Shown here in pieces: positions 34,654 to 43,369 of a stretch of 64,000 bases of DNA (the first letter of the stretch is position 1; each line of letters begins with the position of its first letter). The DNA is from Streptomyces sp. TRM70350 (GTDB lineage Bacteria > Actinomycetota > Actinomycetes > Streptomycetales > Streptomycetaceae): contig NZ_JAHUXH010000003.1 in assembly GCF_019219825.1 (NCBI RefSeq), positions 372,001 to 436,000 of the forward strand, written 5' to 3'. The translations under genes were made by a program, and so were the position numbers. The notes below the pieces were generated by a model. It saw only the letters and a program-made list of their open reading frames with translations. It ran no database searches and was not told where the DNA came from.

Positions 34654-35781
34654 ATGCGTGTCGTCATCGTGACCGAATCCTTTCCCCCCGATGTGAACGG
34701 CGTGGCCCACTGCGCGCTCCAGACCGCCCGACACCTCGTCGATCGCGGTCACGCTCCCCTCGTCGTCGCACCGGCTCCCGCTCCCGGCCACAAGGCAGGT
34801 GCTCTCGCGCCGTGCCCCGTCGTCCACATCCCGTCCCTTCCGCTCCCGGGCTATCCCCAGGTCCGTGTCGCCCTGCCCAGCCGGCGCCTCGCCGCCGCGC
34901 TGCTCACGCACCAGCCCGACATCGTGCACCTGGCCAGCCCCTTCATCCTCGGGGTCCGCGGCATGGCCGCCGCCGCCCGGCTCGGTATCCCCGCCGTCGC
35001 CGTCTACCAGACCGACCTGGCCGGATACGCCCGCACCTATGTGGGCGCCGGTGAGGCCGCGGCCTGGCGGCGCATCCGCTCCGTGCACGCCGCCGCCGAC
35101 CGCACCCTCGCCCCCTCCAGCGCCTCCCAGGGCGACCTGGAGGCCCACGGCGTGCCCCGGGTGCACCTGTGGCGGCGCGGCGTCGACACCGTGCGCTTCC
35201 GCCCCGACCTGCGGGACGGCGCGCTGCGCCGGGAACTCGCCCCGAACGGCGAGCTGATCGTCGGCTATGTCGGGCGGCTCGCGCCCGAGAAGCACGTCGA
35301 GCTGCTCTCCGGCGTCTGCGCTCTGCCCGGCGTGCGCGTGGTCGTCGTCGGTGACGGGCCGAGCCAGCCGGGCCTGGTCGAGGCGCTGCCCGGCGCCGTC
35401 TTCCTGGGCCGCCGCACCGGCGACGAACTCGCCCGGATCTTCGCCTCGCTGGACGTCTTCGCGCACACCGGCCCCTTCGAGACCTTCTGCCAGACCGTGC
35501 AGGAGGCCATGGCCAGCGGTGTCCCCGTGGTCGCGCCCGCCGCCGGCGGCCCCAAGGACCTGGTCGACCACGGCCGCACCGGCTTCCTCGTACCGCCGCG
35601 CGACGCGGAGGCCGTCCGGGACGCCGTCGCTGCCCTGGCCGCAGATCCCGCGCTGCGCGCCGCCTTCGGGACCACCGCCCGCGCCACCGTCGAGGGCCGC
35701 ACCTGGGCCGCCGTCGGCGACCAGCTCATCGCGCACTACGAGGCCGTCCTCGACGCGCGCAGGCCGGCGGTGGCGGCATGA
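34654..35781 (+). CDS. GT4 glycosyltransferase, MgtA/PimB-like
   Basis: A 375-residue GT-B fold enzyme of glycosyltransferase family 4. It opens MRVVIVTESFPPDVNGVAHC, has the glycine-rich loop, and in the C-terminal half shows VGYVGRLAPEKHVELL and the ExxxE-type donor motif ETFCQTVQEAMASGVPVVAP. The N-terminal signature closely resembles corynebacterial and mycobacterial GDP-mannose-dependent mannosyltransferases (MgtA/PimB), so transfer of mannose to a lipid acceptor is the best guess. It overlaps the next glycosyltransferase by ATGA. Confidence 0.88.
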   Translation: MRVVIVTESFPPDVNGVAHCALQTARHLVDRGHAPLVVAPAPAPGHKAGALAPCPVVHIPSLPLPGYPQVRVALPSRRLAAALLTHQPDIVHLASPFILGVRGMAAAARLGIPAVAVYQTDLAGYARTYVGAGEAAAWRRIRSVHAAADRTLAPSSASQGDLEAHGVPRVHLWRRGVDTVRFRPDLRDGALRRELAPNGELIVGYVGRLAPEKHVELLSGVCALPGVRVVVVGDGPSQPGLVEALPGAVFLGRRTGDELARIFASLDVFAHTGPFETFCQTVQEAMASGVPVVAPAAGGPKDLVDHGRTGFLVPPRDAEAVRDAVAALAADPALRAAFGTTARATVEGRTWAAVGDQLIAHYEAVLDARRPAVAA

Positions 35782-36941
35782 ACACCTCCCTGCGCATCGT
35801 CCGGCTGGCGAACTTCGTCGCCCCCGCCTCCGGCGGCCTGCGCACCGCGCTGCGCGAACTGGGCAAGGGCTTCAAGGTCGCGGGCCACGACCCCGTCCTG
35901 ATCGTGCCGGGCGAGAAGTACAGCGACCGGGACACCGAGCAGGGCCGGGTGGTCACCCTGCCCGGACCGGTGCTGCCCGGCACCGGCGGCTACCGCGTGC
36001 TCATCGACAAGCGCCGCGTCGCCGCCCTGCTGGAGGAGCTCGGCCCGGACCGCCTGGAGGTCTCCGACCGTACGACCCTGAGGTGGACCGGAAAGTGGGC
36101 CCGCCGTGCCCGGGTGCCCGCGGTGATGGTCTCCCACGAGACCGCCGACGGCGTGCTGCGCACATGGGGCCTGTCGGAGAACCTCTCCCGGCGCGCCGCC
36201 GACGCCCTCAACGTCCGCACGGCCCACACCTACTCCAAGGTCGTGTGCACCACCGAGTTCGCCGAGCGGGAGTTCGTCCGGATCGGCGCCCGCAACGTCG
36301 TACGGGCGCCCCTGGGCGTCGACCTGATGAACCGGCGCCCCACCCTGCGCGACGCGGCGCTGCGCGACGTACACGCGCGTGCGGACGAGAAGCTGCTGGT
36401 GATGTGCTCCCGGCTGTCCGTGGAGAAGCGGCCCGGCACCGCGCTGGACGCACTGGAGTCGCTGCGCCAGCGCGGTGTGCGCGCGGTGCTCGTGGTGGCC
36501 GGAAACGGGCCGCTGCGCGCGGGCCTGGAGAAGCGGGCGCAGGAGCGCGACCTGCCGGTGACCTTCCTGGGGCACGTCGCCGACCGCAGCCTGCTCGGCG
36601 CGTTGCAGGCCACCGCCGACGTGTGCCTGGCGCCCGGGCCGGCCGAGACGTTCGGGCTCGCCGCGCTGGAGGCCATGGCCTGCGGCACGCCCGTCGTGGC
36701 GAGCGCGTCCTCCGCGCTGCCGGAGGTGATCGGATCCGCCGGGGCCACCGCGGCGGACAACGGGGACGCCTTCGCGGACGCCGTGGAGAGGCTCCTCGAC
36801 CGTCCCGAGCGCGAACGCCGGGAGGCCGCACGCGCGCGTGCGGAGTGCTTCGGCTGGGGTACGGCGGTGGACGCCTTCCTCGCCGCGCACGACGCGGCGG
36901 TGCCGAAGCGCCCCTTCGCCCGTGCGGAGGGCGCGGCATGA
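35778..36941 (+). CDS. GT4 glycosyltransferase
   Basis: A 387-residue second GT-B enzyme, translationally coupled at both ends (ATGA overlaps). N-terminal LRIVRLANFVAPASGGLRTALRELGKGF carries the acceptor-side Gly loop. The C-terminal domain has VMCSRLSVEKRPGTALDAL and the donor motif ETFGLAALEAMACGTPVVAS with both family glutamates. It probably works sequentially with the preceding enzyme on the same glycolipid. The donor is not determinable. Confidence 0.88.
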   Translation: MNTSLRIVRLANFVAPASGGLRTALRELGKGFKVAGHDPVLIVPGEKYSDRDTEQGRVVTLPGPVLPGTGGYRVLIDKRRVAALLEELGPDRLEVSDRTTLRWTGKWARRARVPAVMVSHETADGVLRTWGLSENLSRRAADALNVRTAHTYSKVVCTTEFAEREFVRIGARNVVRAPLGVDLMNRRPTLRDAALRDVHARADEKLLVMCSRLSVEKRPGTALDALESLRQRGVRAVLVVAGNGPLRAGLEKRAQERDLPVTFLGHVADRSLLGALQATADVCLAPGPAETFGLAALEAMACGTPVVASASSALPEVIGSAGATAADNGDAFADAVERLLDRPERERREAARARAECFGWGTAVDAFLAAHDAAVPKRPFARAEGAA

Positions 36942-37891
36942 GAGCCGTCCGTTACGTCGCCCTCGGGGACTCGCTGACGGAGGGGGTGGGCGATCCCGTG
37001 GGGAATGGGTGGCGCGGCTGGGCCGCGCTGCTCGCCGGCGGCCTGTCCGAACCGCCCGCCGCATTCACCAACCTCGCGGTCAGCGGGGCCCAGACCCGCG
37101 ACGTGCTGGAGTCCCAGCTGCCCGCCGCGCTGGCCCTGCGACCGGACGTCGCGTCCGTCCTCGTGGGCGTCAACGACACGCTGCGCCGCACGTTCGACAT
37201 CCACCACATCACCGAACGCCTCGACAAGGTGTACGCGGCCTTCACCCGGCAGGGCACCGCCGTCCTCACCGCCTGCCTGCCCGACCCGGGCGCGATGCTG
37301 GGGCTGCCCGGGGTGCTCGCCAACCCCTTGGCCCGGCGGCAGCGCGCGGTGAACACCGTGGTCCACGCGCTCTCCGAGCGGTACGGGGCCCTGCACCTGC
37401 ACGCCGCCGAAGGCGACTGGGTCGACGACCGGGCCATGTGGAGCGCGGACCGGCTGCACCCCGGGGAGCGTGGGCACCGGCAGCTGGCCATCCGGTTCCA
37501 CGAGCTGCTGTCGGACGCCGGGATCGCGACGGGCACCGCGCCCGCCTCCGAGCCCGAGTTCCCGCCGCCCACCAGGTCGGCGAGCCTGGTGTGGCTGGCC
37601 ACGGCGGGCACCGCCTGGGTGCTGCGCCGGTGCAACGACCTGCTGCCCCAGCTGCTGCGCCTCGCGGCGGTCGAGATGCGGCACCGCGCGCGCGGCACCA
37701 GCGCCCGGCTCGACCTGCGGGCGGCGCACGCCGTGTCGACGGCGCTGGCGGCGCTGTCGGTGCCGGAGCCGCAGCAGCGCTCGGGCCCGGGGAAGCTCGT
37801 TCTGCCGGAGGGGCTGTCCATGCCCGCCCAGCGCTCGGCGCCGGAGCAGCGCCCGGTGCCGGAGCAGCAGCCGGAGCCGGAGGCGGCGTAG
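36938..37891 (+). CDS. SGNH/GDSL hydrolase
   Basis: A 317-residue protein with the SGNH blocks: VALGDSLTEGVGD (nucleophile Ser), SGAQTRD (Gly), GVNDTLR (Asn) and SADRLHPGERGH (catalytic Asp and His). Such enzymes are esterases or deacylases. No signal peptide is seen, so action on an intracellular acyl-glycolipid from the coupled glycosyltransferases is plausible. The C-terminal ~40 residues are a Pro/Glu/Gln repeat tail (EQRPVPEQQPEPEAA). Its ATG overlaps the preceding stop. Confidence 0.88.
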   Translation: MRAVRYVALGDSLTEGVGDPVGNGWRGWAALLAGGLSEPPAAFTNLAVSGAQTRDVLESQLPAALALRPDVASVLVGVNDTLRRTFDIHHITERLDKVYAAFTRQGTAVLTACLPDPGAMLGLPGVLANPLARRQRAVNTVVHALSERYGALHLHAAEGDWVDDRAMWSADRLHPGERGHRQLAIRFHELLSDAGIATGTAPASEPEFPPPTRSASLVWLATAGTAWVLRRCNDLLPQLLRLAAVEMRHRARGTSARLDLRAAHAVSTALAALSVPEPQQRSGPGKLVLPEGLSMPAQRSAPEQRPVPEQQPEPEAA

Positions 37892-37912
37892 GGCTGAGGT
37901 GCTCGACGGGGC

Positions 37913-37953
37913 TCAACGGCGGTGTGTCAACGGCGGTGTGTCAACGGCGGCGT
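37913..37953. repeat. 14-base tandem repeat at the pxpC stop
   Basis: TCAACGGCGGTGTG is present at 37913-37926 and 37927-37940, and a third copy starts at 37941 (TCAACGGCGGCGT). The TCA at 37941 is the pxpC stop codon on the minus strand; the other copies carry stops in the other frames. Confidence 0.92.
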
Positions 37954-38810
37954 ACCGCCACGAAGCGGACCGGTGTCCCCGGTACCGCCTGCGCGGCCGC
38001 CGGGAGGTCCGCGGCGCGGACGACCGCGAGGACCGGGTAGCCGCCGGTGGTCGGGTGGTCGGCGAGGAAGACGACCGGACGGCCGTCGGGCGGGACCTGG
38101 ACCGCGCCCAGGACCACGCCCTCGCTGGGGAGTTCCCCCGCGCGGGCCCGCTCCAGGGAGGGTCCCTCCGTGCGCAGCCCGATGCGGTTGCCGGCGGCGG
38201 ACACGCGGTAGGTGCGGGAGGTGAACGTCCGTACGGCATCGGGCGTGAACCAGTCGTCGCGGGGCCCGAGCGTCACCCGCAGGACCAGCTCGGCCGGGGG
38301 CGCGGGCTGCGGGGCGACGTCCACGCGCGCGTGAGGGCCGACGACACGCCCCAAGGAGAGCACCGCGCCGTCCGTGAGCGGCGGCGGGCCGAGCCCCGAC
38401 AGCAGGTCGGTGGAGCGGCTGCCGAGCACCGGCTCGACGGCGATGCCGCCGGAGACGGCCACATAGCTTCGTACCCCGCGGACCGCCGCGCCGACGTCCA
38501 GGACCGCTCCGGCGGGCACCCGGACCGGAGCGCCCCAGGCGACCGGGCGGGCGTCGACCGTGACCCGGCAGGGCGCGCCCGCGACCGCCACGGTGACCGT
38601 GGAACGGGGTCGTACCGCGCACCCGTTGAGGGTGGTCTCCAGGACGGCCGCCCCGGGCGGATTGCCGACCAGCCGGTTGGCGAGCGCCGCCGCGGGCGCG
38701 TCGAGCGCCCCGGAGCGCGGCACGCCGAGGTGGGCGTGCCCGGGACGCCCCTGGTCCTGCACGGTGGTCAGCCCCCCGGCCCGGACGACGGCGAGCGCAC
38801 GGTCCGTCAT
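37941..38810 (-). CDS. pxpC: 5-oxoprolinase subunit C (biotin-dependent carboxyltransferase fold)
   Basis: A 289-residue protein of the KipA/AHS2 family, opening ALAVVRAGGLTTVQDQGRPGHAHLGVPRSGALD, which is the family signature. It continues with LETTLNGCAV and ends VVRAADLPAAAQAVPGTPVRFVAV. With PxpA and PxpB it forms the prokaryotic ATP-dependent 5-oxoprolinase, converting 5-oxoproline to glutamate. It overlaps pxpB by ATGA. A tandem repeat lies on its stop codon. The biochemical role of PxpABC is established; the assignment here is from order and motifs. Confidence 0.92.
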   Translation of the reverse strand: MTDRALAVVRAGGLTTVQDQGRPGHAHLGVPRSGALDAPAAALANRLVGNPPGAAVLETTLNGCAVRPRSTVTVAVAGAPCRVTVDARPVAWGAPVRVPAGAVLDVGAAVRGVRSYVAVSGGIAVEPVLGSRSTDLLSGLGPPPLTDGAVLSLGRVVGPHARVDVAPQPAPPAELVLRVTLGPRDDWFTPDAVRTFTSRTYRVSAAGNRIGLRTEGPSLERARAGELPSEGVVLGAVQVPPDGRPVVFLADHPTTGGYPVLAVVRAADLPAAAQAVPGTPVRFVAVRRR

Positions 38811-39496
38811 GAGCGCCCCACCGGGCCCCGGCCGTCGGTGCGTGCCGTGTCCGGACGATCGGCGCCCACTGGGCTCTGGCCGTCGGTGCCCACCGGAACG
38901 AACCGCACGCGCGTGCCCGGCGACAGCAGCGCGGCCGGCACGCGCGCGTGGTCCCACAGCACCGCGTCCGTGCTGCCGATCAGCTGCCAGCCGCCCGGCG
39001 ACGTGTGCGGGTACACGCCGGTGTACGGCCCGGCCAGCGCCACCGAACCCGCCGGGACCGCGGTCCGCGGCGTGGCGCGGCGCGGGACGTCGTACTGGGG
39101 CGGCAGCCCGGTGAGGTAGCCGAAGCCGGGGGCGAACCCGCAGAAGGCGACCCGGAACTCGGTGCCGGCGTGGATGCGGGCCACGTCCTGCTCGGTCACG
39201 CCCCACAGGGCGGCGACGTCCGCCAGGTCCGGGCCGTCGTAGCGCACCGGGAGGTCGACGACCTCACCCGCGCGCGGGGGAGCGGGTGGCACGTCGGCGG
39301 CGGTCAGTTCGGAAGCCAGACGGACCGGGTCGGTCAGGCCGTCGAGGAGGACCGTACGGGCCGCGGGCACGATCTCGCGGACCGCGATCGAGCCCTCCGC
39401 GCGGCGGCGCAGCAACTCCGCGTGCAGCGCCTGCGCCTCGTCGCCGGAGGACACCTCGACGAGCAGGGCGCTGTCGCCGACCGGCAGCACCCTCAT
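38807..39496 (-). CDS. pxpB: 5-oxoprolinase subunit B
   Basis: A 229-residue KipI/AHS1-family protein. Signatures are RVLPVGDSALLVEVS at the start and EFRVAFCGFAPGFGYLTGLP in the C-terminal half, with PRRATPRTAVPAGSVALAGPYTGVYP following. The last ~25 residues are a Gly/Asp-rich extension. It pairs with PxpC to form the carboxylate-activating part of 5-oxoprolinase and overlaps both neighbours by four bases. Confidence 0.92.
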   Translation of the reverse strand: MRVLPVGDSALLVEVSSGDEAQALHAELLRRRAEGSIAVREIVPAARTVLLDGLTDPVRLASELTAADVPPAPPRAGEVVDLPVRYDGPDLADVAALWGVTEQDVARIHAGTEFRVAFCGFAPGFGYLTGLPPQYDVPRRATPRTAVPAGSVALAGPYTGVYPHTSPGGWQLIGSTDAVLWDHARVPAALLSPGTRVRFVPVGTDGQSPVGADRPDTARTDGRGPVGRS

Positions 39497-40251
39497 GCGA
39501 AGGCCTCCACCCGGACACCGGCCTCTTCGAGCCGCCGCCGGACCCGCCGGGCCAGCTCCACCGCGCCGGGCGTGTCCCCGTGCAGACACAGGGAACGCGC
39601 GCGTACGTCGATCTGGGCCCCGGAGTGGGCGACGACCGTCCCGGAGCGGGCCAGGCTCACCGACCGTTCCACCACGGCCTCGGGGTCGGTCACGACGGCG
39701 CCCTCCCGGCCGCGCGGCACGAGGGTGCCCTCGTCGGTGTACGCGCGGTCCGCGAACGCCTCCGTCACGGCCGGGAGGCCCGCCTTGGCGGCCAGCTCCA
39801 GCAGCCGTGAGCCGGGCAGCCCCAGCACGGGCAGCGAGCCGCCGGCGAGGAGCACGCCGTCGACGACCGCACCGGCCTGCTCCTCGTCGTGCACCACACG
39901 GTTGTACAGGGCTCCGTGCGGCTTGACGTACGCCACCCGGGCCCCGGCCGCGCGGGCGAAGACCTCCAGGGCGCCGATCTGGTAGGCCACCTCGGCCGCC
40001 AGTTCGGCGGGCGGCACGTCCATCGCGCGCCGCCCGAACCCGGCCAGGTCCCGGTAGGAGACCTGCGCGCCGATCGTCACCCCGCGCGCGGCAGCCAGCT
40101 CGCACACCCGCCGCATGGTGGCCGCGTCCCCGGCGTGGAAGCCGCAGGCCACGTTGGCGCTGGTGACGACGGACAGCAACTCCTCGTCGTCGGTCAGCCG
40201 CCAGCGGCCGAAGCCCTCGCCGAGGTCGGCGTTGAGATCGATCGCGGTCAT
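39493..40251 (-). CDS. pxpA: 5-oxoprolinase subunit A (LamB/YcsF family)
   Basis: A 252-residue protein starting IDLNADLGEGFGRW, with SANVACGFHAGDA and YVKPHGALYN, the hallmarks of LamB/YcsF proteins. PxpA is the subunit that opens the phosphorylated 5-oxoproline ring. Length is normal. It is 17 bases after the DUF1445 gene and overlaps pxpB by ATGA. Confidence 0.93.
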   Translation of the reverse strand: MTAIDLNADLGEGFGRWRLTDDEELLSVVTSANVACGFHAGDAATMRRVCELAAARGVTIGAQVSYRDLAGFGRRAMDVPPAELAAEVAYQIGALEVFARAAGARVAYVKPHGALYNRVVHDEEQAGAVVDGVLLAGGSLPVLGLPGSRLLELAAKAGLPAVTEAFADRAYTDEGTLVPRGREGAVVTDPEAVVERSVSLARSGTVVAHSGAQIDVRARSLCLHGDTPGAVELARRVRRRLEEAGVRVEAFA

Positions 40252-40268
40252 GGGTCCCCTTCGCTGAA

Positions 40269-41090
40269 TCAGGCCACGCGGTACTGCTCGTCGCGGGCGT
40301 CGGTGAGGAACATCTGGCCCGGCGCGTGGGTGATGGCGAACGGCGGGCGGGAGGCCATCACCGCCGCCTGCGGGGTCACCCCGCAGGCCCAGAACACCGG
40401 GATGTCGTCCGGTTCGGCGGCCACCGGATCGCCGAAGTCCGGCCGGGCGAGGTCGCCGATGCCGAGCGCCGACGGATCACCGCAGTGCACGGGGCTGCCG
40501 TGCACCGCCGGAAGCAGACTGCTCTCCCGGATAGCCGCCGCCAGACGCGCGGGCGGCACCGGGCGCATGGACACCACCATCGGCCCGTGCAGCCGCCCCG
40601 CCGGACGGCACTGACGGCTCGTGACGTACATCGGCACGTTCCGTCCCTGCTCGATATGGCGCAGCGGTACACCCGCCTCGGCGAGCGCCCACTCGAAGGT
40701 GAAGCTGCAGCCGATCAGGAACGACACCAGGTCGTCCCGCCAGTGCCCGAGCACGTCCGTCGGCTCGTCCACCAACGCGCCGTCCCGCCACACCCGGTAG
40801 CGCGGCAGATCGGTGCGCAGATCCGCCCCGGCGGCGAGCACGGTCGTCCAGGAACCGGCGTCCGTGACGTCCAGCACCGGGCAGGGCTTGGGGTTGCGCT
40901 GGCAGAACAGCAGCATGTCGTAGGCCCAGTCGGCGGGCACCGCGATCAGGTTGACCTGGGTGCGGCCCGCCGCGACCCCGGCCGTGGGGCCGGTCAGTCC
41001 CGCGCGGAAGCGGGCCCGTGCCGTCTCCGGGGTCCACGCGTGCGCGTGCGGGTCGACGAGGGGCAGGGGGCGGTCGTCGGTGCGGTTCAT
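40269..41090 (-). CDS. DUF1445 putative hydro-lyase (D-glutamate cyclase-related)
   Basis: A 273-residue DUF1445 protein ([26 protein letters not shown] and [19 protein letters not shown] are typical). It is usually annotated as a putative hydro-lyase. The same domain occurs in vertebrate D-glutamate cyclase, which makes 5-oxo-D-proline. In this operon with pxpABC it may form or rework 5-oxoproline from D-glutamate; that is inference. AAGGAGCTGGT precedes ATG 41090, which overlaps the MFS stop. Confidence 0.88.
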   Translation of the reverse strand: MNRTDDRPLPLVDPHAHAWTPETARARFRAGLTGPTAGVAAGRTQVNLIAVPADWAYDMLLFCQRNPKPCPVLDVTDAGSWTTVLAAGADLRTDLPRYRVWRDGALVDEPTDVLGHWRDDLVSFLIGCSFTFEWALAEAGVPLRHIEQGRNVPMYVTSRQCRPAGRLHGPMVVSMRPVPPARLAAAIRESSLLPAVHGSPVHCGDPSALGIGDLARPDFGDPVAAEPDDIPVFWACGVTPQAAVMASRPPFAITHAPGQMFLTDARDEQYRVA

Positions 41091-42406
41091 ACCAGCTCCT
41101 TCCCCCGGGTCTCGGGCAGCCCCAGCAGGGCCAGCGCCGCGAGACCGTAGCCCACCGCGCCGAAGACCAGTGCGCCGCCCACACCCCAACTGTCCGCCAG
41201 GAAGCCGACGGTGGTGGGGAAGACCGCGCCGACGGCTCGACCGGTGTTGTACGTGAACCCCTGCCCCGTACCGCGCACGGCGGTCGGGTACAGCTCGCTC
41301 AGGAACGACCCGAAGCCGCTGAAGATGGCCGACATGCAGAAGCCGAGCGGGAAACCCAGCACCAGCACGAGGGTGTTGGCGCCGCTGGGGATGTTCGCGT
41401 ACGCCAGGATGCAGATCGCCGACAGCAGGGCGAACAACCAGATGTTGCGCCGCCGGCCCAGCCGGTCGGTGAGGTAACCGCCCGTCAGGTAGCCGATGAA
41501 GGCGCCGGAGATCAGGAACGTCAGATAGCCACCGGTGCCGACGACGGACAGGTCACGCTCCGTCTTCAGGTACGTCGGCACCCAGGTCGCCAGCGTGTAG
41601 TAGCCGCCCTGGACGCCGGTCGAGAGCAGCACGGCGAAGAGCGTGGTGCGCAGCAGGCCCGGCGTGTCGGCCGTACCCGGCTTGAAAATGACGGCAAATG
41701 ACCCCTTTTGCGGGCTCCTCTCCCGTGCCGCGACCGCCTCGGGGGCGTCGTGCACGCGGCGCCGCATCCAGATGACCAGCAGTGCGGGCAGGGCGCCGGT
41801 CCAGAACATCACCCGCCAGGCCAGGTCCTCGTCGAGGAACGAGAAGACCAGCGTGTACACGATCGCGGCGAGGGCCCAGCCGACGGCCCACGAGCTCTGG
41901 ATCACCCCCAGGGTGCGGCCCCGGTGCTTGGCGCTCGCGTACTCGGCGACCAGGATCGCGCCGACCGCCCACTCGCCGCCGAAGCCCAGGCCCTGCAGGG
42001 CCCGGAAGACCAGCAGCGTCTCGTAGTTGGGCGCGAAGCCGCAGGCCACGGTGAAGACGGCGTACGTGATGACCGTGATCATCAGCGCCTTGACCCGGCC
42101 GATCCGGTCCGCCAGCACGCCCGCGAGGGCGCCGCCGATCGCGGACACGACGAGCGTGACGGTGGTCAACAGGCCGGTCTGGCCGCTGTCCAGGCCGAAG
42201 TAGGCGGCCAGCGCCACCATGCTCAGCGGGAGCGTGAAGTAGTCGTACGAGTCGAGCGCATAGCCGCCGAAGGCGCCCGCGAAGGCGCGGCGGCCGCGCG
42301 GGCCGAGGGCGCGCAGCCAGCCGAACGCGCCGTCGCCGTCGGCCTGTTCACCCTTTCCCGGGCGAGCGTCGGTGGTCAGGGCCTGCGGTGGAGGGGTCGT
42401 GCTCAT
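41087..42406 (-). CDS. MFS transporter of the 5-oxoproline operon
   Basis: A 439-residue permease with 12 predicted helices and the sugar/metabolite-H+ symporter signatures [10 protein letters not shown] (loop 2-3), [17 protein letters not shown] and [14 protein letters not shown]. It resembles aromatic-acid or dicarboxylate symporters (ShiA/YjhB type). As first gene of the coupled operon with DUF1445 and pxpABC, it probably imports 5-oxoproline or a related acid. ATG 42406 follows GAGGTG; a GTG six bases upstream is possible. Confidence 0.9.
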   Translation of the reverse strand: MSTTPPPQALTTDARPGKGEQADGDGAFGWLRALGPRGRRAFAGAFGGYALDSYDYFTLPLSMVALAAYFGLDSGQTGLLTTVTLVVSAIGGALAGVLADRIGRVKALMITVITYAVFTVACGFAPNYETLLVFRALQGLGFGGEWAVGAILVAEYASAKHRGRTLGVIQSSWAVGWALAAIVYTLVFSFLDEDLAWRVMFWTGALPALLVIWMRRRVHDAPEAVAARERSPQKGSFAVIFKPGTADTPGLLRTTLFAVLLSTGVQGGYYTLATWVPTYLKTERDLSVVGTGGYLTFLISGAFIGYLTGGYLTDRLGRRRNIWLFALLSAICILAYANIPSGANTLVLVLGFPLGFCMSAIFSGFGSFLSELYPTAVRGTGQGFTYNTGRAVGAVFPTTVGFLADSWGVGGALVFGAVGYGLAALALLGLPETRGKELV

Positions 42407-42515
42407 GTGCACCTCGCAGTGGGAGGACGGAGGGTGCTGCGGACTGAGCCGTGCCGTGCGGAAGCTTGGCGGTGCCGCGGTGAGGGAGGGGCGGCGCCGT
42501 TCGTAGCAAGGTAGA

Positions 42516-42532
42516 GGATCGTTGAACGATCC
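42516..42532. promoter_or_regulatory. GntR operator in the divergent promoter
   Basis: GGATCGTT G AACGATCC is a 17-base perfect palindrome. On the minus strand it lies between TTGAGG (-35, 42531-42536) and TACCTT (-10), 18 bases apart, so binding of the divergent FadR-type regulator would block the 5-oxoproline operon. Confidence 0.75.
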
Positions 42533-42581
42533 CTCAATACTCATGTTGTTTCGTTCTTGTATCTGCGATTGAATTCCGGGC

Positions 42582-43277
42582 ATGGCAGAGCAGCTGACGG
42601 GACTGGCCGACGACCGGGCCCTGCTGGGGCGCACCAGCACCGCCGAGCGGGTCTCGGACATCCTCAGGAGCCGGATCGCCGAGGGGTACTTCCCGCCCGG
42701 GACGCGGCTGTCGGAGGACAGCATCGGCGGGGCGCTCGGCGTCTCCCGCAACACCCTGCGCGAGGCGTTCCGGCTGCTCACCCACGAACGGCTGCTGGTG
42801 CACGAGCTGAACCGGGGTGTCTTCGTCCGGGTCCTGGCCGTGGAGGACGTCGAGGACATCTACCGCACCCGGCGCCTGGTCGAGTGCGCCGTCGTCCGGG
42901 GGCTCGGCGAGCCGCCGTACGCGCTCGACGCCCTCGCGTCGGCCGTGACGGAAGGGCAGCGGGCGGCGGTCGAGCACGACTGGAAAGGTCTGGGCACGGC
43001 CAACATCCACTTCCACCGCGAGCTGGTCGCCCTCGCCGGCAGCGAACGCACCGACGAGCTGATGCGCAGCGTCTTCGCCGAACTGCGGCTCGCCTTCCAT
43101 GTGGTGGACGACCCGCGGCGGCTGCACGAGCCGTACCTCACCCGCAACCGCCAGATCCTCCAGGCCCTTCAGGCGGGGGACAGAGGCGAGGCGGAGCGGC
43201 TGCTGGAGGTGTATCTCGACGACTCGCTGAGGCGGGTCGTGGAGGTCTACCGGCGGCGGGTCGGCGACGACGCGTAG
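42582..43277 (+). CDS. GntR-family regulator (FadR/FCD subfamily)
   Basis: A 231-residue regulator. Winged helix at residues ~18-85 (TAERVSDILRSRIAEGYFPPGTRLSED, LGVSRNTLREAFRLLTHERLL) and a helical FCD effector domain (~95-225) with metal-ligand-type residues (NIHFHRELV). FadR-type regulators sense organic acids. It diverges from the MFS-DUF1445-pxp operon and is presumably its repressor through the palindrome at 42516-42532. ATG 42582 has a weak ribosome site; TATCTG lies upstream. Confidence 0.92.
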   Translation: MAEQLTGLADDRALLGRTSTAERVSDILRSRIAEGYFPPGTRLSEDSIGGALGVSRNTLREAFRLLTHERLLVHELNRGVFVRVLAVEDVEDIYRTRRLVECAVVRGLGEPPYALDALASAVTEGQRAAVEHDWKGLGTANIHFHRELVALAGSERTDELMRSVFAELRLAFHVVDDPRRLHEPYLTRNRQILQALQAGDRGEAERLLEVYLDDSLRRVVEVYRRRVGDDA

Positions 43278-43331
43278 GACGCCGTCGGGCCTCGGTGTGA
43301 CCGTCGTGACGTGGGGTGGCATCTGCGTCGT

Positions 43332-43362
43332 TTGGGTCGTTGTCAGACCGAGGACCTAATCT
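43332..43362 (+). promoter_or_regulatory. Leaderless promoter of the SMC-like operon
   Basis: TTGGGT (43332-43337) and TAATCT (43357-43362) are 19 bases apart. The -10 ends seven bases before GTG 43370, with no Shine-Dalgarno sequence, the typical leaderless layout. Confidence 0.6.
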
Positions 43363-43369
43363 GTGCACC

